Source: Fidelibacterota bacterium
GTDB taxonomy: Bacteria; Fidelibacterota; BS150m-G59
Assembly: GCA_016784265.1 (NCBI GenBank)
Contig: JADHUZ010000018.1
Location: 1 to 10,653 of the forward strand
Reading direction: 5' to 3'
Length of the DNA stretch: 10,653 nucleotides
Shown: piece after piece, positions 5,613-10,653 of the stretch
Layout: each line of letters begins with the position of its first letter
Position numbering within the stretch: position 1 is the stretch's first letter
Notes under the pieces: generated by a model
What the model was told of the DNA's origin: nothing
The model's database searches: none
The model's input: only the letters and a program-made list of their open reading frames with translations
Position numbers and translations under genes: made by a program

Positions 5613-7094
5613 TTGAAAGAACTACGCGGTTCAGATCTACTTTCAAAGGTTCATTCTGATTTCATCGGCTTGGATACAAAATATCCGCTTGCAACTGGAA
5701 AAATAAGCCGCAGAATTTATCTTGATTCTACAGCATCTACTTTGATGATGGGTGCGGCATTTCGCACAGCAGAAGAATTTTTACATCATTATGCAAATAC
5801 GCATTCAGAAATGCATTTTTCTGCGCGGATTGCAACAAAAACATACGATTGGGTTCACCAGCGGATTTTGTCATTTGTCGGAGCAAATCCAGAGGAATAC
5901 GCATGTTTTTTTGTCGGAAGTGGAGCGACTGGAGGCATCAATCGAATGGCGCGCGTATTTCGCGATTTCAATCCCAACAAAGAAATTGTGATTGTTTCCA
6001 TCATGGAGCATCATTCCAACGATTTGCCGCACCGCAAACACGGCGGAAAAGTGATTCATATTTCAGCAGAAGACCACGATGGGAAACTGGGTTGTATAAA
6101 TTTGCGTGGGCTGGAAGAAAATTTAAAAAAATATCGTAATCAGGTAAATTATATCGCAGTAACCGGCGTGAGCAATGTAACTGGCATAATTAATCCGATC
6201 AATGAAGTAACAAAATTAGCACATCGTTATGGCGCGTATCTTCTTGTAGATGGCGCGCAAATGGCGGCACATGTGCCAATCCAAATGGGTGGGCATGCTG
6301 ACGCGGAACTCGATATTGATGCGCTCGTTTTTTCGGGACATAAAACTTATGTGCCCGGTTCGCCGGGCGTTGTGATTGCTCGGAAAAACCTTTTGAAAGA
6401 TATCGAGCCTGAAGAAGTTGGCGGCGGAATGGTTGGCAGAGTTTACGAAAATCGTTATATCGTGAAGGATAAATTTCCGGATCGCGAAGAAGCTGGGACG
6501 CCGAACATTTTTGGCGCAGTTGCTTTGGGTGCGGCTGTTGAAATTTTAGATAGAATCGGAATGGATTTTTTACTCGAGGAAGAAACAAAAATTATAAATA
6601 ACGTGCTTGAAAAAATGCTTGAAATTCCAGGAATCAATATCTACGGTGATACGGATTTTTCTGCATGTCCGCGAGCGGCATCTATTTCGTTTAATATTCG
6701 CGGAATGGATCACGGGCTCATTGCGGCACTTCTGAACGATTATTTCAACATTGCTGTGCGAAACGAATGTTTTTGCGCGCATCCGTATGTGGAAAAAATG
6801 CTGGATTCCACACATCACGAAAAAATCATCAACGTTGACCAATTATCGGATAAATTTTCTATTGAGCCGTGGATGGGCATGGTGCGCGCCAGTTTCGGTA
6901 TTTATAACACTCGCGAAGATGGAGACGCGCTCATCGACGCATTGAATAAAATCATCAAAAATAAACGGCAATTATCCGAGAAATATTTTGTCGATCATGC
7001 TGGAGAATATCGGCACAGAACATTTCAACCGGAATGTGAAAATTATTTCAGCATTGTCAAAACGCTCGGTGAAATGCTAAAAAACAGGAGATAA
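5613..7094 (+). CDS. Class V aminotransferase-fold PLP enzyme, SufS/Csd-like (probable cysteine desulfurase family)
   Basis: A 493-residue predicted cytoplasmic PLP enzyme; relatives take sulfur from cysteine, giving alanine and a protein persulfide. Motifs in order: YLDSTAST (36-43), the cofactor phosphate loop VGSGATGGINR (101-111), EHH (132-134), DGAQ with Asp213 and Gln216, the PLP-binding Lys244 in SGHKTYVPGSPG, then Cys388 in RNECFCAHP, aligned with the catalytic cysteine of SufS (CAQP in E. coli), and VRASFGIYNTRED near the end. It is longer than SufS (about 406 residues) through an N-terminal extension of about 30 residues and a tail of about 44 (450-493). The TTG start was chosen because the conserved YLDSTAST lies before the first internal ATG pair (5745-5750); the ribosome site is weak (AGG at 5605-5607), unlike its neighbours. 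No sufBCD, sufE or iscU is present nearby, so substrate is uncertain: desulfurase, selenocysteine lyase or another class V reaction are possible. Gaps are 11 bases before and 4 after. Confidence 0.85.
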   Translation: MKELRGSDLLSKVHSDFIGLDTKYPLATGKISRRIYLDSTASTLMMGAAFRTAEEFLHHYANTHSEMHFSARIATKTYDWVHQRILSFVGANPEEYACFFVGSGATGGINRMARVFRDFNPNKEIVIVSIMEHHSNDLPHRKHGGKVIHISAEDHDGKLGCINLRGLEENLKKYRNQVNYIAVTGVSNVTGIINPINEVTKLAHRYGAYLLVDGAQMAAHVPIQMGGHADAELDIDALVFSGHKTYVPGSPGVVIARKNLLKDIEPEEVGGGMVGRVYENRYIVKDKFPDREEAGTPNIFGAVALGAAVEILDRIGMDFLLEEETKIINNVLEKMLEIPGINIYGDTDFSACPRAASISFNIRGMDHGLIAALLNDYFNIAVRNECFCAHPYVEKMLDSTHHEKIINVDQLSDKFSIEPWMGMVRASFGIYNTREDGDALIDALNKIIKNKRQLSEKYFVDHAGEYRHRTFQPECENYFSIVKTLGEMLKNRR

Positions 7095-7098
7095 CATT

Positions 7099-9918
7099 AT
7101 GAAAAAACTCATTTCAATTTTAATCGTGGCAAGTATATTTATTTCTTGCTATCAAGCACCGTGTTGCGTTTCGGAAACCATTACCGAAACCACGGATTCG
7201 GTGGCTTTACCCGTTGATTCAAATGTCAAAATTGGCACGCTGGACAACGGAATCAAATTTTACATTCGCGAAAATGCGAAGCCAGAAGCACGAGCCGAAT
7301 TACGACTTGTTGTCAATGCCGGCTCTGTTTTGGAAACCGATGCACAGCAAGGATTGGCGCATCTTCTGGAACACATGGCATTTAACGGCACGAAAAATTT
7401 CCCGAAGCAAGCGATTATTGATTATTTGGAATCTATCGGGGTTAAATTTGGTCCAGATTTGAATGCATACACGAGTTTTGATGAGACGGTTTATATGTTG
7501 CAAGTGCCAACCGATGATTACGAAATGCTGAAGAAAGGATTTCAGATTTTGGGCGATTGGGCGCATAATTTGACTCTGGAAGACGAAGAAATAGAAGCCG
7601 AGCGCGGTGTTGTGATTGAAGAATGGCGGTTGCGTCAGGGTGGCAATCAACGGATTTGGGACGAACAAAAACAGGTGATGTTCAAAGGCTCAAAATACGC
7701 AAATCGAATGCCGATTGGCACGATTGAGAATTTGAATAATTTTGAATACGAATCTGTGCGCGAGTTTTACGAAACTTGGTATCGTCCCGATTTGATGGCT
7801 GTTGTGGTTGTCGGCGATTTTGAAACGGCGAATGTCGAGGCGATTATCCGCGAGTATTTTGGTGTAATTCCGACAAAGGAAAATCCGCAAGAACGCGTTT
7901 TTTATGACATTCCAGACAATATCGAACCGCTGATTTCTGTCGATTCGGATCCGGAAGCGACGCGAAGTAGTGTTTCGATATCTTTCAAGCGCGATGCGGA
8001 GCAAGACAAAACAGTCACCGATTATCGTAATTCAATTGTGAAATCGATGTTTCATGGAATGTTCAATGCACGATTGCATGAGTTGACACAAAAAACAGGT
8101 GCGCCATTTTTGAATGCATGGTCGGGTGAACGCGATTTTGGTAGATTGGATGCAAGTTATTCGTTGCACGCTAATGTAAAAAATGGCGGAATTTCGCGCG
8201 GATTGGAAACGGTGCTAATCGAAGCAAAACGAGTCAGAGATTTTGGATTCACACAAACAGAGTTGAATCGACAAAAAGAAATTGCGATAAATCGAATGGA
8301 GCGGATTTATTCTGAACGCGACAAAACGGATTCGGGTCGGCTCGTTTGGGAATATGTTGGGAATTTCCTACGAAACGAACCAATTCCGGGTTTGGAGTTT
8401 GAATTTGGATTCTATCAAAACGAGCTACACAAAATTAATTTAGATGAAATCAACGCATTGGCAACTGAATTTATCACCGATGAAAATCGCGTAATTTTGG
8501 CATCGTCACCAGAATTAGAAGATGTTGAAATTCCAACCGAAGCCGAACTTTTAGCAATTTTTCGACAAGTGAACGAAACAGAAATTACGGCTTGGGAAGA
8601 TTCATTTTCCGATGCACCACTTGTTGCGAATATCCCGCAACCTGTTGCAATAACGGAAGTTACGGAGCATCCTGAAATTGGTGTAACGGAATGGATTTTG
8701 GAAAATGGCGTAAAAATTGTCCTTAAACCAACAGATTTCAAAAATGATGAAATTTTATTTTCGGCATTCTCGCCCGGTGGAACTTCGCTTGTCAGTGATG
8801 AAAATTATATCTCGGCAACAACGGCATCCGAAATCATCAAAGAAGCCGGGATTGGCGAATTTTCCAAGATGGAATTGGGCAAAAAAATGGCAGGCAAGAC
8901 AGTCAGCGTTTCACCGTCAATCGGTGGAATTTACGAATACATCAACGGCAGTTGCTCGCCGAATGATGCCGAAACGGCGTTTCAATTGATTTATCAGTAT
9001 TTCAATGCACCGCGGCAAGACAGCGAAGCATTTGCTACATTTTTGAATAGAAAAGAAGGGTGGATTCAGAATCGCGGATTGGACCCACAAACGGTGTTTT
9101 TCGATTCGCTCAATGTTATTTTGAACCAAAACCATTTCCGCCGTCGTCCGTTGAATGTTGATATGCTCGACGAAATAAATCCGAATGTTGCGTATAAAAT
9201 CTATAGCGACCGTTTTGCAGATGCGAGTGATTTTACTTTCGTGTTTGTCGGCAATTTCACGCTTGAAACGATGGAAAAATTGACAACGATTTATCTTGGG
9301 AATCTGCCGTCAATCAACAGAAATGAGCATTGGAACGACAATGGAATCGAAATGCCAGACAAGATGATTGAACGCACGATTCGCAAAGGCACAGAGCCGA
9401 AATCGATGGTTTCGCTTGCGTTTATGGGCGATTTTGAATGGTCGCGCTGGAATCGTTATGTGATGCGTTCAATGACTGATGTCCTGAAAATCCGTCTTCG
9501 CGAAACATTGCGCGAGGAAATGGGCGGGACTTATGGTGTGTGGCTTTGGAGCAGTCCGATGCATTTTCCCGATGAAGAATATCGAACACAAATCACTTTT
9601 GGTTGCGACCCAGAAAATGTGGAAGTACTGATTGTGGCGGCTTTGGGGGAAATTCGCAAGTTTCAAGATGGTGAAATTGACCCAACAGATTTGGAAAAGG
9701 TCAAAGAAGCACATCGTCGTGAGCGTGAAACGAAATTACAAGAGAATCGGCATTGGAAAAGTTCATTACAATTTTCGTTGATGCACGATGAAGCACTAGA
9801 AAATATTATCACAGGAAACGACTTGACGGATAAAATCACGGTTGAAGATATTCAACAAGCAATGAATCAGTATTTTGATTTGGAGAATTTCGTTAAAGCC
9901 GTGTTGATGCCAGAGTAA
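7099..9918 (+). CDS. M16 family zinc metallopeptidase, PqqL-like, probable lipoprotein
   Basis: A 939-residue two-half M16 peptidase, close to the usual size of PqqL-type proteins. The inverted zinc motif HLLEH gives His88, Glu91 (catalytic) and His92; Glu168 in EAERGVVIEEW lies 76 residues after His92, as in the M16B ligand pattern, so the active site looks complete. The N-terminal half (about 45-460) holds the peptidase and partner domains. The second half starts near 531 (EWILENGVKIVLKP), lacks the zinc motif as expected, and carries Arg801/Arg805 and Tyr812 in the LRETLREEMGGTYG segment that binds substrate. Residues 1-17 look like a lipoprotein signal (FISC, Cys17), placing the enzyme in the periplasm or on the outer membrane. 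AGGAG at 7086-7090 lies 8 bases before ATG and overlaps the end of the upstream gene. Family members degrade small peptides or imported proteins such as ferredoxin (FusC); the substrate here is unknown. A terminator follows 16 bases after the stop. Confidence 0.93.
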   Translation: MKKLISILIVASIFISCYQAPCCVSETITETTDSVALPVDSNVKIGTLDNGIKFYIRENAKPEARAELRLVVNAGSVLETDAQQGLAHLLEHMAFNGTKNFPKQAIIDYLESIGVKFGPDLNAYTSFDETVYMLQVPTDDYEMLKKGFQILGDWAHNLTLEDEEIEAERGVVIEEWRLRQGGNQRIWDEQKQVMFKGSKYANRMPIGTIENLNNFEYESVREFYETWYRPDLMAVVVVGDFETANVEAIIREYFGVIPTKENPQERVFYDIPDNIEPLISVDSDPEATRSSVSISFKRDAEQDKTVTDYRNSIVKSMFHGMFNARLHELTQKTGAPFLNAWSGERDFGRLDASYSLHANVKNGGISRGLETVLIEAKRVRDFGFTQTELNRQKEIAINRMERIYSERDKTDSGRLVWEYVGNFLRNEPIPGLEFEFGFYQNELHKINLDEINALATEFITDENRVILASSPELEDVEIPTEAELLAIFRQVNETEITAWEDSFSDAPLVANIPQPVAITEVTEHPEIGVTEWILENGVKIVLKPTDFKNDEILFSAFSPGGTSLVSDENYISATTASEIIKEAGIGEFSKMELGKKMAGKTVSVSPSIGGIYEYINGSCSPNDAETAFQLIYQYFNAPRQDSEAFATFLNRKEGWIQNRGLDPQTVFFDSLNVILNQNHFRRRPLNVDMLDEINPNVAYKIYSDRFADASDFTFVFVGNFTLETMEKLTTIYLGNLPSINRNEHWNDNGIEMPDKMIERTIRKGTEPKSMVSLAFMGDFEWSRWNRYVMRSMTDVLKIRLRETLREEMGGTYGVWLWSSPMHFPDEEYRTQITFGCDPENVEVLIVAALGEIRKFQDGEIDPTDLEKVKEAHRRERETKLQENRHWKSSLQFSLMHDEALENIITGNDLTDKITVEDIQQAMNQYFDLENFVKAVLMPE

Positions 9919-9934
9919 ACGGAGGTCGAGAGTT

Positions 9935-9972
9935 AAAGGCAGAAGGTCGAATCTTAATCTTCTGCCTTTTTT
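9935..9972 (+). terminator. Rho-independent terminator of the three-gene operon
   Basis: AAAGGCAGAAG (9935-9945) and CTTCTGCCTTT (9959-9969) form a perfect 11-pair stem with a 13-base loop, followed by a run of six T (9967-9972, partly in the stem). It lies between convergent genes. On the opposite strand the stem is followed by only three T, so it may serve the dockerin-like gene ending at 9980 less efficiently. Confidence 0.88.
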
Positions 9973-9979
9973 AATTGTG

Positions 9980-10653
9980 TCAATCTCCCAAAATTTCTCC
10001 GACAATCTGAATCACATCAAGCACGTTGATGTTTTCATCGCTGTTTAAATCGGAGGCATAAATTTGGCAAAGATTCGGTTCTTCCTGATTCAGTGCAAAT
10101 CCAATTACCATAACGACATCCAAAACATTGATTGTGCTGTCGTTTGTCGGATCGCCGAGTTGCCATCCAGCGCAATTCCCATTCACGGATAAAGTAACTG
10201 GAATCTGAAACAGAGGATTTTCAGGATCGTTTGTTCCCAAAAGGAGCAGAGCATTGTAATTTCCATCGCTCAAAGAAACAGAGTTTACGGAATATTCGAT
10301 TGTTGCGCTTGCGCCACTTGCCACGATTCCGTTTTGAGGTTCAACTTGAACCCATTGTTTCGCTGTGGAAAATTTGATCGTCAAATTATCGGATGCAAAA
10401 TTTTGATTATACGCCAATTGCAGAGCATCAGAAGCATTCGCATTCTGGATGCCAATTGTCGTGCTGAAATCTCCAGATCCGATGTTTAAATAATTGAATG
10501 CAAACGAACCATCCGGACTCAACACGATTTGAAAAGTAAAAGGGCCCGCGCCATTCCAATGTGTAAATTCATCAAATTGGATGATGCACTGTTCCGCGCT
10601 CGAGTTATATTTTGCCGTGCCAGATCCGCCTGTGCTTTGTGGGTTCAAATCAT
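9980..10653 (-). CDS. C-terminal part of a secreted protein with beta-sandwich domains and a dockerin-like end (partial)
   Basis: The frame is open through the right edge (the codon before TTG 10648 is Asp and no stop precedes it), so the 5' end is missing and TTG is not a start. Counting from that TTG codon as 1, residues 1-80 resemble a beta-sandwich found in extracellular proteins (FTFQIVLSPDGSFAFNY, then TTIGIQNANASDALQLAYN). Residues 99-156 resemble a BACON/choice-of-anchor Ig-like repeat (WVQVEPQNGIVASG, LLLLGTNDPENPLFQIPVTLSV). The end, 166-222, is a dockerin type I-like pair of calcium loops: DPTNDSTINVLD (166-177; position 3 is Thr instead of Asn) and DLNSDENINVLD (200-211, complete), each followed by a hydrophobic helix. 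Cys159 and Cys194 flank the first repeat and could form a disulfide. The protein ends two residues after the last helix, so no further sorting domain follows. The enzyme or binding part would be encoded upstream of the window. Function is unknown. Confidence 0.82.
   Translation of the reverse strand, partial: DLNPQSTGGSGTAKYNSSAEQCIIQFDEFTHWNGAGPFTFQIVLSPDGSFAFNYLNIGSGDFSTTIGIQNANASDALQLAYNQNFASDNLTIKFSTAKQWVQVEPQNGIVASGASATIEYSVNSVSLSDGNYNALLLLGTNDPENPLFQIPVTLSVNGNCAGWQLGDPTNDSTINVLDVVMVIGFALNQEEPNLCQIYASDLNSDENINVLDVIQIVGEILGD

Noticed and set aside
6199..6588. 129-codon minus-strand frame opposite the PLP enzyme gene
   Set aside because: Translation is rich in Arg, His and Gln with no motif; the plus-strand frame carries the PLP lysine and flanking conserved blocks here.
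10646..10648. TTG as the start of the dockerin-like protein
   Set aside because: The frame continues upstream to the window edge without a stop, no ribosome site is seen, and the sequence here is in mid-domain style; the gene is simply cut.

Overview
This window looks like an ordinary chromosomal segment, with no visible mobile-element traces, from an AT-leaning Gram-negative bacterium, probably of the FCB superphylum (Marinimicrobia, Calditrichota, KSB1 or Ignavibacteria-like). The pointers are two probable lipoproteins with short 'SC' lipoboxes, a large acidic surface protein built from carboxypeptidase-regulatory-like and Ig-like modules, an M16 zinc protease of the PqqL type, and a secreted protein ending in a dockerin-like domain with 'INVLDV' repeats. 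Most genes have clear AGGAG-type ribosome binding sites, which argues against Bacteroidota in the strict sense. The taxonomic call is an inference from protein style, not from a marker gene.

Layout: (1) Bases 2-73 hold the last 23 codons of an unidentified gene with a very acidic tail. (2) Bases 118-1878 (+) are a two-gene unit: a Na+/phosphate symporter-like membrane protein and a stand-alone PhoU-like protein, 3 bases apart. (3) Bases 1882-3025 (-) are a two-gene unit: an O6-alkylguanine-DNA alkyltransferase followed by a DUF502 membrane protein, overlapping by 11 bases. This unit converges on the phosphate pair with only 3 bases between stop codons. (4) Bases 3026-3273 are a divergent promoter region with two inverted repeats. 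(5) Bases 3274-9918 (+) are a three-gene unit with gaps of 11 and 4 bases: a large modular lipoprotein, a SufS/Csd-like PLP enzyme, and a lipoprotein-type M16 peptidase. It ends at a strong intrinsic terminator (9935-9972). (6) Bases 9980-10653 (-) are the C-terminal part of a secreted beta-sandwich protein with a dockerin-like end, cut by the window edge.

How the genes fit together: the symporter and PhoU protein probably form a phosphate uptake and control pair. The alkyltransferase repairs alkylated DNA. The three-gene unit joins two predicted cell-envelope proteins to a predicted cytoplasmic PLP enzyme, and its shared purpose cannot be read from the sequence. I found no CRISPR array, transposon, phage or toxin-antitoxin or defence genes, and no clear sign of an undescribed system. 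The points most worth a second look are the PCQRV active site of the alkyltransferase, the lipoprotein/PLP-enzyme/M16 gene order, the unfused symporter-PhoU pair, and the dockerin-like tail.
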